Assembly (NCBI RefSeq): GCF_009937975.1 | Contig: NZ_AP018441.1 | Location: forward strand, 3,534,001 to 3,598,000 | From: Undibacterium sp. YM2 | GTDB taxonomy: Bacteria; Pseudomonadota; Gammaproteobacteria; Burkholderiales; Burkholderiaceae_D | DNA length: 64,000 nucleotides | Reading direction: 5' to 3' | Shown: positions 1 to 7,640 of the stretch, in pieces | Layout: every line of letters starts with the position of its first letter | How positions within the stretch are numbered: position 1 is the first letter of the stretch | Made by a program: the position numbers and the translations under genes | Notes under the pieces: generated by a model | Database searches by the model: none | What the model was told of the DNA's origin: nothing | What the model saw: the letters and a program-made list of their open reading frames with translations, nothing else

Positions 1-467
1 GCGCTGTTAAGCGTGACAGTTTCGTCGCGCCAGAATACCGTGCGGTCACTGCGGCAGACACGAAAGGCACCAAAAACCAGGTCAGCGTTTTCATCTTCAG
101 GCTCCTCCTTGACACGCCTCAGCAAGGCACGCAGGCGGGCCAGCAATATCCTTGGTTGCACAGGTTTGTTGACATAGTCGTCAGCCCCCTGTTCCAAACC
201 CGAGACTTCATCAAAGGCATCTTCACGCGCTGTCAAAATCAGGATAGGCACGGCACTGATGGCACGCAACTGACGGCAAACCACCATGCCATCCAGACCA
301 GGCAACATCAGGTCTAGCACCACAATATCCGGTGATGTTTGTTGAAAATGGCTGAGCGCAGCATCGCCACGGCTAACGATGTCTATCGTAAATTCGTATT
401 CCCTGAGGTACTCGGCAACCAGCGCTGCCAGCTTGGCGTCATCTTCCACCAGCATTACACGAAACAT
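1..467 (-). CDS. OmpR/PhoB-type response regulator, N-terminal part (cut by window edge)
   Basis: The minus strand reads from an ATG at 465-467 to the window edge without a stop, giving about 155 residues that begin MFRVMLVEDDAKL. It is a complete receiver domain: acidic pair D9/D10, predicted phosphoacceptor D52 in VLDLMLPG, T79 and K101 of the KP motif. It then enters the start of what should be a winged-helix output domain (LVFGAFRVCRSDRTV). The architecture is that of OmpR/RstA-like transcription factors driven by a membrane histidine kinase. The kinase gene would be expected beyond the window edge. The C-terminal DNA-binding half is not in the window, so the subfamily is inferred from the linker only. 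It is divergent from the lipoprotein gene at 717. Confidence 0.9.
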   Translation of the reverse strand, partial: MFRVMLVEDDAKLAALVAEYLREYEFTIDIVSRGDAALSHFQQTSPDIVVLDLMLPGLDGMVVCRQLRAISAVPILILTAREDAFDEVSGLEQGADDYVNKPVQPRILLARLRALLRRVKEEPEDENADLVFGAFRVCRSDRTVFWRDETVTLNS

Positions 468-716
468 ATTCTTCTCTCCTTTTTGCATTGCCCTCATTTG
501 CTGCATTTGCCGCATTGTAGAGCGGGCAGCGCGCGATTCTACGCAAATTGCCCATGCTTGCGACGCCACTTACAATTTTCAGACAATTTCAAGCCAGGCA
601 AGATTTACAAATTAAAGACAATTATCTGACATTTTCAAGAACGACTTTCTCCCTGCCGCCCGCTATTCTCTGTCGCCATACCATCCCCAACAGGCAAATC
701 TCTTTTAATCTTCATT

Positions 717-1433
717 ATGAAAACACTCACGCATTTTTTCGCAGCGACTGTCATCACCACCCTGCTGGCTGCCTGTGGCGGCACTACCAATTATATTCCC
801 AAGCCGGTGCCAGTCCAGATCAACACTGATTTTGGCAGCGAGCCACCCGGCTGGGCCTTTGGCACCTCAGACTTCAGCAGTGAGACAAAACCTACCGACG
901 TCGTCACCGAATACCGCACCCTGCCTCTGCCTTTCAGCGGCAAGGGCTTATATACCTATGGCACCAACCGCAGTGATGACCTGTTCATCTACATCAAAAA
1001 GAAATATTCCGGCTTTGCCCCGAATACGGAATACGCACTAAGCTTTCAGGCCACCATCGTCAGCAATGTGGCCACAGGCTGCTTTGGCGTAGGCGGCTCG
1101 CCAGGTGACAGCGTCTGGTTTTTTGGCGGCGCATCACCAACAGAACCTTTGACAGTACAAAAGGGCGATGAGTTCGTCATGAACATAGACCGTGGCGGCC
1201 AATCGGGCTCAGGCAAATTTGCTCAGGTGCTGGGTACCATAGGCAATGCCAGTACCGATTGTGGCAAAGCGCCGTATATGGAGAAAAAATTGAGCAACCT
1301 GACACCATTGAACGTCAAGACAGAAGCCGATGGCAGCCTGTGGATCTTGTTCGGTCTTGATTCCGGCTTTGAATCGACCAGCCATATCTATTACAAGAGC
1401 ATCGTTGTGAATGCTACGCCAGTCGCAAAATAA
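717..1433 (+). CDS. Predicted lipoprotein of unknown function
   Basis: 238 residues. The N terminus is a classic lipoprotein signal: positive start, hydrophobic stretch and lipobox LLAAC with the modified cysteine at residue 20, so the mature protein should be membrane-anchored in the periplasm or outer membrane. The remainder is rich in Gly, Ser, Thr and aromatic residues (for example YTYGTNRSDDLFIYIKKKY) with alternating beta-like patterning. This suggests a beta-sandwich, possibly a carbohydrate-binding-like fold. I recognise no catalytic motif and cannot name a family. It stands alone, divergent from the response-regulator gene and close to the following acetyltransferase gene. Confidence 0.7.
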   Translation: MKTLTHFFAATVITTLLAACGGTTNYIPKPVPVQINTDFGSEPPGWAFGTSDFSSETKPTDVVTEYRTLPLPFSGKGLYTYGTNRSDDLFIYIKKKYSGFAPNTEYALSFQATIVSNVATGCFGVGGSPGDSVWFFGGASPTEPLTVQKGDEFVMNIDRGGQSGSGKFAQVLGTIGNASTDCGKAPYMEKKLSNLTPLNVKTEADGSLWILFGLDSGFESTSHIYYKSIVVNATPVAK

Positions 1434-1515
1434 ACGGCAAACTTGCCGTTTGCCTGTACGCAGGGCAAACGGCACAGTAAAATCATCTCTCGTGAAAACC
1501 TCAGATGAATCAGCC

Positions 1516-2193
1516 ATGTCACCAGCTTCACCAGCATCTACTCCCTCGACTTCCTCATTGTCCGGTATATCTACCCAGATACAGGCATGCGCCCAACAGG
1601 CAGGTATTGCGCAGCGCCTAGCCAACCTCGGTCTGGCAGGCGGGCCCGCTTTTTTAAAGCCGCAAAAAATCACCGGCCATAAACTGATCATGCGTAATGC
1701 CACCGTGGCAGACGCCAGCTACATCGTTGCCCTGCGTACAGACGAACAAAAATCACGCTTTATCTCCAGCACCTCAGCCGATATCAAACCGCAAGAGCAA
1801 TGGCTGGAAAAATATGCGCTTGATGACAGGCAAGTCTACTTCATCATACAAAACATGCAGGGTGAGAATATAGGAACAGTGCGCCTGTATGATCAGCAGG
1901 CAGATTCATTTTGCTGGGGTTCCTGGATCATACAAGCGGGCGCTGCCAGCAGCAGCTCTATAGAATCTGCCCTGATGGTATATCACTATGGACTCGCACT
2001 GGGTTTCCAGAGTGCGCATTTCGATGTCAGAAAAGGCAATGAGTCAGTCTGGAAATTTCATGAACGTTTTGGTGCAATCAAGACAGGCGAAAGCACTGAG
2101 GATTTTTATTACCGCATTGCAGCCAGCGATATCAGTAATTCCCTGGGCAGGTATGCCAAATTCCTGCCCACGGGAATACAGATAGCCTTCTGA
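1516..2193 (+). CDS. GNAT-family N-acetyltransferase
   Basis: About 225 residues from the ATG at 1516. A GTG at 1492 and an ATG at 1411 are also in frame and no strong ribosome-binding site decides between them. The first ~55 residues are Ser/Thr/Pro-rich and low in complexity. The GNAT domain starts near KLIMRNATVADASYIVALR and runs through VYFIIQNMQGENIGTVRLYD to FDVRKGNESVWKFHERFGA. This is the acetyltransferase_3 pattern, in which the last block packs against acetyl-CoA. The family transfers an acetyl group to an amine, as in RimJ/RimL or nucleotide-sugar acetyltransferases; the substrate here is unknown. The upstream in-frame stretch overlaps the end of the lipoprotein gene, which argues for the shorter form. 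Confidence 0.75.
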   Translation: MSPASPASTPSTSSLSGISTQIQACAQQAGIAQRLANLGLAGGPAFLKPQKITGHKLIMRNATVADASYIVALRTDEQKSRFISSTSADIKPQEQWLEKYALDDRQVYFIIQNMQGENIGTVRLYDQQADSFCWGSWIIQAGAASSSSIESALMVYHYGLALGFQSAHFDVRKGNESVWKFHERFGAIKTGESTEDFYYRIAASDISNSLGRYAKFLPTGIQIAF

Positions 2194-2209
2194 AGCAAAA
2201 GTACCATTC

Positions 2210-3154
2210 TCAGCCATCCTGATTTATACGGCTCGTCAGGGTCGCCAACACCTGCTCAGCCTGTTCATTGGCAACCTGGCAGGTACCGGCATTTTCATGA
2301 CCACCGCCACCAAATTCCAGCATCAATGGACCTATATTGGTTTTGGAACTACGGTTCAGGATGGACTTGCCGGTAGCAAACACGGTATTCTGGTTTTTCA
2401 AACCCCAGAGCACATGGATGGAAATATTGGTCTCAGGGAACAAGGCATAGATCAGGAAGCGGTTACCCGCGAAGATGGTTTCTTCATTGCGCAAATCAAG
2501 CACCACCAGGTTTTTATGCACGGTCGCGCAACGCAGGATTTGCTCCTTGCATTTTTCTTCATGCTCGAAATACAGATCCACCCTTTCTTTCACATCCGGG
2601 TCTTGCATGATGTCGGCGATACTCTGGGTTTTGCACAGGTCTATCAACTTCATCATCAGATTGTAGTTCGATATCCTGAAGTCGCGAAAACGCCCGAGGC
2701 CAGTACGGGCATCCATGAGGAAATTGAGCAAATCCCAGTCTTGCGGGTGCAAGACTTCCTGGCGATTGAATTGTGCTGAATCACCCTTATCGACAGCTGC
2801 CATCATGCTGTCCCAGGATGCCGGGAATGCATTGAGGCCGCCATAATAGTCATACACAACCCTGGCTGCGGAAGGTGCATCAGGTGCAATCACATGATTT
2901 TTTCTTCCGCCACCATCTGCATTACGCAGGGTTTCTGACAAGTGATGGTCGAAAGCCAGATGTATGCCTTCGACATAGGGCAGATTGGTACTGATGTCAG
3001 CGTCACTGACAGCGATCTTGCCGTCCTGCATGTCTTTGGGATGCACAAACAGGATGTCATCAATCAGATCAAGATGCTTTAGCAAGACAGCACAAACCAG
3101 GCCATCAAAGTCGCTGCGCGTAATCAAACGAAATTTTTTGCTATCTGCAGACAT
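2210..3154 (-). CDS. DHH/DHHA1-family phosphoesterase
   Basis: 314 residues. The N-terminal DHH domain shows the metal-binding series: D15 and D17 in RSDFDG, then DHH at 69-71 (FDHHLSE). The C-terminal DHHA1 part carries GGGGHENAG near residue 285, which binds the substrate phosphate. Such proteins are Mn-dependent phosphoesterases acting on nanoRNA, cyclic dinucleotides, phosphoadenosine phosphate or polyphosphate. This one looks like the group often labelled exopolyphosphatase-related, but the substrate cannot be read from sequence. It is predicted cytoplasmic, with no signal peptide or membrane segment. It converges with the acetyltransferase gene, 16 bases apart, and is divergent from the DUF4260 cluster. 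Confidence 0.85.
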   Translation of the reverse strand: MSADSKKFRLITRSDFDGLVCAVLLKHLDLIDDILFVHPKDMQDGKIAVSDADISTNLPYVEGIHLAFDHHLSETLRNADGGGRKNHVIAPDAPSAARVVYDYYGGLNAFPASWDSMMAAVDKGDSAQFNRQEVLHPQDWDLLNFLMDARTGLGRFRDFRISNYNLMMKLIDLCKTQSIADIMQDPDVKERVDLYFEHEEKCKEQILRCATVHKNLVVLDLRNEETIFAGNRFLIYALFPETNISIHVLWGLKNQNTVFATGKSILNRSSKTNIGPLMLEFGGGGHENAGTCQVANEQAEQVLATLTSRINQDG

Positions 3155-3507
3155 GAATACTCCCCCATAAATGGTTTATAAGTGGTTTATCCCTGATACA
3201 ACAAGCACGGCAAGCGCAAAAAGCCGCTTTTCTGAAAACTACCGCCATCAATTGTTTAATGTAATCACTTTCACTGCACTTGTCCATGAAATGAGTTCTG
3301 GTTTTACTGTCTGGGACACTTCCCCAGACAGTACACAGCGATGCTGCACAGTAGTCTTGTCATTTCGTGACTGTATCTGGTTTGCCTGCCTTCCAGTCCA
3401 TCAACAAATCCAGGCAACGCCATGCTGCGCTTGCCACCACCCTGATTCTCCAGCAATAGAAAAATACCTGCCAACGCAGTCAGGTAAAAAGTCACGCAAA
3501 ATCCGCC
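3155..3507. other. Intergenic stretch without a supported gene
   Basis: This lies between the divergent DHH phosphoesterase and the DUF4260 gene. An open frame runs in from 3171 and joins the DUF4260 frame, but the extension reads as random protein and has no ribosome-binding site. I see no RNA gene or repeat in it. Its downstream end leads into the promoter/operator described separately. Confidence 0.6.
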
Positions 3508-3536
3508 TTGATTTATACAGTCAGACTGTATATAAT
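3508..3536 (+). promoter_or_regulatory. Sigma-70-like promoter with a perfect palindromic operator in its spacer
   Basis: TTGATT at 3508-3513 and TATAAT at 3531-3536 are separated by exactly 17 bases, a good -35/-10 pair. Positions 3514-3532 read TATACAGTCAGACTGTATA, a perfect inverted repeat with 9-base arms around one central base that fills the spacer and touches the -10 box. A dimeric repressor bound here would block RNA polymerase. The promoter points at the DUF4260/SnoaL/MarR genes. The MarR protein encoded at 4692-5144 is the obvious candidate ligand, by proximity only; a TetR-type repressor elsewhere is the alternative. Confidence 0.7.
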
Positions 3537-3569
3537 TTTTTCACCCTTACCCCTGCAACAGGAGAATTT

Positions 3570-3974
3570 ATGACCGGCACAGCATCCGGCGGTGTACGCA
3601 CTGTCCTTCGCCTTGAAGGCTTATGCGTACTTTTAGGTAGTCTGATTGCTTACTCAGAATTTGGTGCAGGCTGGGGCGTATTTGCCCTGTTCTTTCTGGC
3701 GCCCGACTTATCGCTACTTGCTTACCTGGCTGACCCCAGAGCAGGCGCACTGATGTACAACACTGCACATTCATACGCTGGCGCCACGTTGATGCTGGCG
3801 TCCGGGATTTTCTTTTCTGCGCACCTGGCAATCACTGCCGGCATGATATGGATAGCACACATAGGCTTTGACAGGGCCCTGGGTTACGGCTTGAAGTATT
3901 CGTCCGGTTTCCGCTTTACCCATCTGGGAGTCATTGGACGAGACCCGGACAGCTCTCAGATAAAGACGAAATGA
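3570..3974 (+). CDS. DUF4260 family membrane protein
   Basis: 134 residues from the ATG at 3570, chosen because CAGGAG precedes it at good spacing and the family match begins here; the longer frame upstream has no support. The protein is almost wholly hydrophobic with about four membrane segments and the family-like features FFLAPDLSLLAYL, YNTAHSYAGA and WIAHIGFDRALGYGLKY. DUF4260 proteins are small bacterial inner-membrane proteins of unknown function. It is the first gene behind the palindromic promoter and is followed at 58 bases by the SnoaL-like gene and then the MarR regulator. The group may respond to a small hydrophobic compound; this is inference. Confidence 0.8.
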   Translation: MTGTASGGVRTVLRLEGLCVLLGSLIAYSEFGAGWGVFALFFLAPDLSLLAYLADPRAGALMYNTAHSYAGATLMLASGIFFSAHLAITAGMIWIAHIGFDRALGYGLKYSSGFRFTHLGVIGRDPDSSQIKTK

Positions 3975-4032
3975 AGATTGCTGATAGCAGCAAACGGCTT
4001 TTTGCCAGACGTATTTCATACAAGGGTAAATA

Positions 4033-4590
4033 ATGCAAAGACGTGCATTCATAGGGCACTTCACGACTTTTCTTGTTGTCCCGAATTGCTTACTGACGGG
4101 TACGGCGGTCGCCGCCAGCAATACCTCACCGTCCCACACGCAAAATATAAACATCAACTATTTACCATCAGATCACATGGATCATCAAGCTCGCAAAGAA
4201 GTCGTAAAACGCTTCAACAAGGAAGTCATAGAAGAAGGAAACCGTGCGTCTTTCGAAGCGCTCATGGATACCCGCTTCATCAATCATTCGGCCCCACGCG
4301 GCACTGCAAATGACGCCGAGGGCATGTGGAACACATTCCAGCACATACTCAGGCCTGCACTGAGCGACTTGCAGGTGCAGATACATGATCAATTATGCGA
4401 ATGTGAAAAAGTTACCACGAGAAAAAGCATTACTGGAAAACACACTGGCACCCTGCTGGGCATTGCCGCCACTGGCAAATCCATTTCCATAGACGTCATC
4501 GACATCGTCCATGTCCAGAATGGCCGCTACCTTGAGCACTGGGGCATCAATACACTGAGCGCCGTACTCACACAGTTACGCGCAGACTAA
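4033..4590 (+). CDS. Exported SnoaL-like / ester cyclase-type protein
   Basis: 185 residues. The N terminus (MQRRAFIGHFTTFLVV...GTAVAA) looks like a signal peptide ending near residue 27, so the protein is predicted to be exported. The rest matches the SnoaL-like NTF2 fold: RFNKEVIEEGNRASFEALMDTRFINHSAP, then a VTTRKSITGKHTG strand pair, IDVIDIVHVQNGRYLEHW and a closing helix. Some family members close polyketide rings by aldol condensation; many others have no known reaction. Here the fold is supported and the reaction is not. It is probably co-transcribed with the DUF4260 gene before it and the MarR regulator after it. Confidence 0.75.
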   Translation: MQRRAFIGHFTTFLVVPNCLLTGTAVAASNTSPSHTQNININYLPSDHMDHQARKEVVKRFNKEVIEEGNRASFEALMDTRFINHSAPRGTANDAEGMWNTFQHILRPALSDLQVQIHDQLCECEKVTTRKSITGKHTGTLLGIAATGKSISIDVIDIVHVQNGRYLEHWGINTLSAVLTQLRAD

Positions 4591-4691
4591 TCCCTTCCTC
4601 GATGAGCTGCAATAATGCCGCTTGTTCGTACCTCATGAAACTTGGCGAAACCAGCAATATGCGCCATCATTGCACCAGGAGGAAACCAGCT

Positions 4692-5144
4692 TTGAAAAAA
4701 ACAACCGTCACTGACAACGACCACGAAAATGTGCAAGCCCTGGCAGAAAATTTGCGCGACACCATAGGCAAATTCGTCCGCGCCGTCCGTTGCCAGGCGG
4801 GAACGCCGACTACTGCCCAGGGAGAAACACTGGCCTTCCTGGAGCGCAATGGGCCTGCCAGCATCGCCACCCTGGCAGAGAACCGGGGTGTCAAACATCA
4901 AAGCATGCGCCTGGTCATTGCCAAACTCGAAGAAAACAGCCTGATTACTCAGACTCCCGATCCCAAAGATGGCCGCAGCCAACTCATCACCCTGACCAGA
5001 AAGGGCCAGGCAGAAAATGCCACTGCCCGTAAGGCCCGCACACTCTGGCTAAGCGAGGTATTATCTACACGTATGAGCGCCCGTGAACGGACGCTTCTGG
5101 GCGAAGCACTACCCATACTGCAAAAGATCACCGGCCTCGATTAA
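4692..5144 (+). CDS. MarR-family transcriptional regulator
   Basis: 150 residues if translation begins at the TTG at 4692. I prefer this because a perfect AGGAGG lies at 4677-4682, nine bases ahead, whereas the ATG at 4602 has no ribosome-binding site. The body is a MarR winged helix: ENLRDTIGKFVRAVR dimerisation helix, ETLAFLERNGPASIATLAE helix-turn-helix, KHQSMRLVIAKLEENSLI recognition helix, DPKDGRSQLITLT wing with the typical D-x-R-S. MarR dimers bind palindromes of about 18-20 bases and release them on binding phenolics or oxidants. The palindrome at 3514-3532, in the promoter of this cluster, is a plausible target. Confidence 0.85.
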   Translation: MKKTTVTDNDHENVQALAENLRDTIGKFVRAVRCQAGTPTTAQGETLAFLERNGPASIATLAENRGVKHQSMRLVIAKLEENSLITQTPDPKDGRSQLITLTRKGQAENATARKARTLWLSEVLSTRMSARERTLLGEALPILQKITGLD

Positions 5145-5244
5145 GCTCTATTTCCATTGCCTGCGCCGGGGTGGCTTTGATGTTCAATCTTTACTGGCAA
5201 TACTCAAACTTTCCATCTGCCTTGCGATCGACATGCATTGATGC

Positions 5245-6558
5245 TTACCAGCTACGCAACACTTTGAATATGCCATGTTCCGCATCCACAACCAGTAATT
5301 GCCCGCCACGGCTGCCGTGGTGTTGGCCAGAATGAAAACTTATTGCGCCAAATCCAGGAATAGTAAAGTCTCTAAGCTGGTTCAGTTGTTGCAGCAGTTC
5401 TGCGCGGCCAAGCTGGCGGCCACTGCGTTTAAGTGCCTCGATGAGTACCATACCAGCAGCGTAGGCGGCGTCATTGTAGGCAGCAGGCAGGTCAAACACC
5501 GGGCTGCTGGTGTGCCAGGGTAACAACAGACGCAGGCGGGCTGCTTGTGCAGGTGGCAGTTGCAGGCTGGAGGGGCCTATGTGAATGGCACTCGCATATA
5601 CCAGGCCTTCACCAGTGGCTGCAAGTACTTCACGCAAGTTGGCCGGGCTACCCAGATAAATCACTGCTTCAACGGGCTGGCGGGCCTTGGCTGACCATAT
5701 TTGTTCACGCAGTGACTGGTGATTGTCTCGCGCTTGCTCACGTAATTCCTTAAGCAATGCATGCAAGGCGGGATCATTGCCCCGATCATAGATCAGGGTC
5801 AGTTGTTGTGTCGCTCTATTGTTGTTAGCTACGTCACGAGCATCCAGTGCAGCCTGCGCCAGCAAAGCGCTGGCTTGTTCACGCATTGATGGCAAGAGGT
5901 GGAAACTGTCTTGTGCAAGCGTGTCAGAAAAACTGGCAAGACCTGGTGCAGGCAAGGGGCCGATGACTGCCCGCCTGTTCGCTTCAATCCTGGAACTGGA
6001 CGCGGCCTGCACGCCGCTTTGCAAGCTGGCGACCTCGACAAATACCTGGTCAGGTGCTGGATTGACAAGCAGTTCCAGTTTGCGCCCATATACGCCACTG
6101 GCGACCTGATCAAAAGCCCTGTTCAAACCTGCCTGTATGGCGGCACCATAGACGTTGTCAGGTAAAGAGATACCGACACGCAGTACGGTATCAGTAAGGC
6201 CGGGCGTGTCCTTGCCGATGACACTCAGGTAAGCGAGCATATCATCAAGGCCCGCGGCATCGATCTGATAACGGGGCATGAGTGGATGCAAGAGTTGGCC
6301 ATTGCTGCCCACGCCTTCAAGCAAGGCGCGTTGCAGGTGCTGACGGTCTGGCTTGCCAGCCAGAGGCGGGGCTTGCAAGCCACCCTCTTCTTTGCCCTGG
6401 CCCAGGTTGCCGTGGCAGCGCACGCAAGCGGCCTGACCGTTCCACCCCTTGTGGTACATGGCCTGGCCGCGTTGCCAGGCCTGATCGTCAGCCCTGGCAA
6501 TATCTGTACAGAACAGGCAGAGCAAAGCAGCAAGTGCAACCCAAAACCTTGCCATCAT
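5245..6558 (-). CDS. Fusion of c-type cytochrome and periplasmic binding protein-like domain
   Basis: 437 residues. A signal peptide of about 23 residues is followed by a small class I cytochrome c domain: heme site CVRCH at residues 45-49 and a likely axial methionine in HPLMPRY. From about residue 125 (VLRVGISLPDN) the protein becomes a type 1 periplasmic binding-protein fold like those of branched-chain amino acid importers: RAVIGPLPAPGLASF, LTLIYDRGNDPA, VEAVIYLGSP, YNDAAYAAGMVLIEALKRSGR. It is the last gene of the multicopper oxidase operon and overlaps the SCO gene by four bases, so translation is probably coupled. A heme domain beside a copper oxidase suggests electron transfer in the periplasm. 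What the binding domain senses or carries is unknown. Confidence 0.85.
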   Translation of the reverse strand: MMARFWVALAALLCLFCTDIARADDQAWQRGQAMYHKGWNGQAACVRCHGNLGQGKEEGGLQAPPLAGKPDRQHLQRALLEGVGSNGQLLHPLMPRYQIDAAGLDDMLAYLSVIGKDTPGLTDTVLRVGISLPDNVYGAAIQAGLNRAFDQVASGVYGRKLELLVNPAPDQVFVEVASLQSGVQAASSSRIEANRRAVIGPLPAPGLASFSDTLAQDSFHLLPSMREQASALLAQAALDARDVANNNRATQQLTLIYDRGNDPALHALLKELREQARDNHQSLREQIWSAKARQPVEAVIYLGSPANLREVLAATGEGLVYASAIHIGPSSLQLPPAQAARLRLLLPWHTSSPVFDLPAAYNDAAYAAGMVLIEALKRSGRQLGRAELLQQLNQLRDFTIPGFGAISFHSGQHHGSRGGQLLVVDAEHGIFKVLRSW

Positions 6559-7619
6559 CTTGCGGGCAATAGTTTTCCTACGGCCAGGGCAATATCTTCT
6601 GGCCTGGCAGTCGCATAGATTTTTTTCCAGTCACCGGTCTGTACATTGCCAGCCAATAAAATGCCACTGTGGGCATCTTTGTCTTCGCCACTGCCACCGA
6701 GTTTTTTGGCGACCGCGCTGATGTTCTCTGCGCTGCCAGTCAAAAACAGCCAACCTGGGCGCACCTTGAATTTGCCTGCAAAGTCTTTCAAGACCTGTGG
6801 GGTATCAGTGTCAGGATCGACGGTGATGCTGACCATTTGCACCCGTGGGTCCAGCAAGGGCTGTACCTTTGCCAGATTGGCGGTCATGGGTGAACAGATA
6901 CCGGGGCAAGTCGTAAAGATGAAATTAATGAGTACGACTTTGTCTTTCATGACATCATCAAAAAAGTGCACGGTCTTGCCATCTTGCGTTTGCAGGGGCA
7001 GATTAGGGAAGTAGCGGCTATTGGCTGACTGCATCGCAGGGTCAGGCCCGGCCACCTGTTCTATCGTAGTCTGTATCAGTTTGGCCTCGGGCATGCTGGC
7101 GAGTTGTTGCCAGACCTGTTTTTTTTCATTGATGACCAGTACCAGGCCACTGTGATTGCTGATGTCACCGACACCGGCATTAAGGGAGCGTAATAATTTA
7201 TCGACGACGGATTTATTACCTGTCAAAAACTGCCAGCCCGGGCCAGTCTCAAATTGTCTGGCAAAGGCTTTCAGACGTGGCGGCTGGTCGGTATTCGGGT
7301 CTATGCTGATCGATATAAAAACCACGTCGCGCCCTACCCGCGTGCCCAGGTCACGCTGCACCTGGCGCAAGGTGGCGGTCTGGGTGGGGCAAATCATGGT
7401 GCAGGACGTGAAGATGAAATTGACGACGGCGGTCTTGCCTTGCACCAGGTCACGGTAGAAGGCGATGTTTTTACCATCCTGATTTACCAGTTGGGCTTCA
7501 GGTATGGGGCGCATGGCTGCCTGTGCAATTGGCATTGCAGCGAACAGGCACATCATGAACAGCAGCGCTTTGTTTGACATCTTCGACATCTTCAACATCT
7601 GTTTGATGACTTGCTTCAT
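6555..7619 (-). CDS. Tandem-domain SCO1/SenC copper chaperone-like protein
   Basis: 354 residues with an N-terminal signal (hydrophobic core LLFMMCLFAAMPIAQA), followed by two complete SCO thioredoxin-fold domains. Domain 1 has the copper motif CTMIC at residues 73-77 and the distal histidine H156 in NHSGLV. Domain 2 has CPGIC at 238-242 and H317 in AHSGIL. Both therefore keep the Cys-x3-Cys plus His copper ligands. Single-domain SCO proteins deliver copper to the CuA site of cytochrome oxidase or act as thiol redox proteins; a two-copy chain is uncommon. Its place between the multicopper oxidase/propeller genes and the cytochrome gene suggests it metallates the oxidase. That role is inferred from context. 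Confidence 0.88.
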   Translation of the reverse strand: MKQVIKQMLKMSKMSNKALLFMMCLFAAMPIAQAAMRPIPEAQLVNQDGKNIAFYRDLVQGKTAVVNFIFTSCTMICPTQTATLRQVQRDLGTRVGRDVVFISISIDPNTDQPPRLKAFARQFETGPGWQFLTGNKSVVDKLLRSLNAGVGDISNHSGLVLVINEKKQVWQQLASMPEAKLIQTTIEQVAGPDPAMQSANSRYFPNLPLQTQDGKTVHFFDDVMKDKVVLINFIFTTCPGICSPMTANLAKVQPLLDPRVQMVSITVDPDTDTPQVLKDFAGKFKVRPGWLFLTGSAENISAVAKKLGGSGEDKDAHSGILLAGNVQTGDWKKIYATARPEDIALAVGKLLPAR

Positions 7620-7640
7620 ATCAAATCCCAGAGTAAGTCT

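Noticed and set aside
3171..3569. Upstream extension of the DUF4260 frame
   Set aside because: Contains the promoter/operator, has no family similarity, and the ATG at 3570 has a proper ribosome-binding site.
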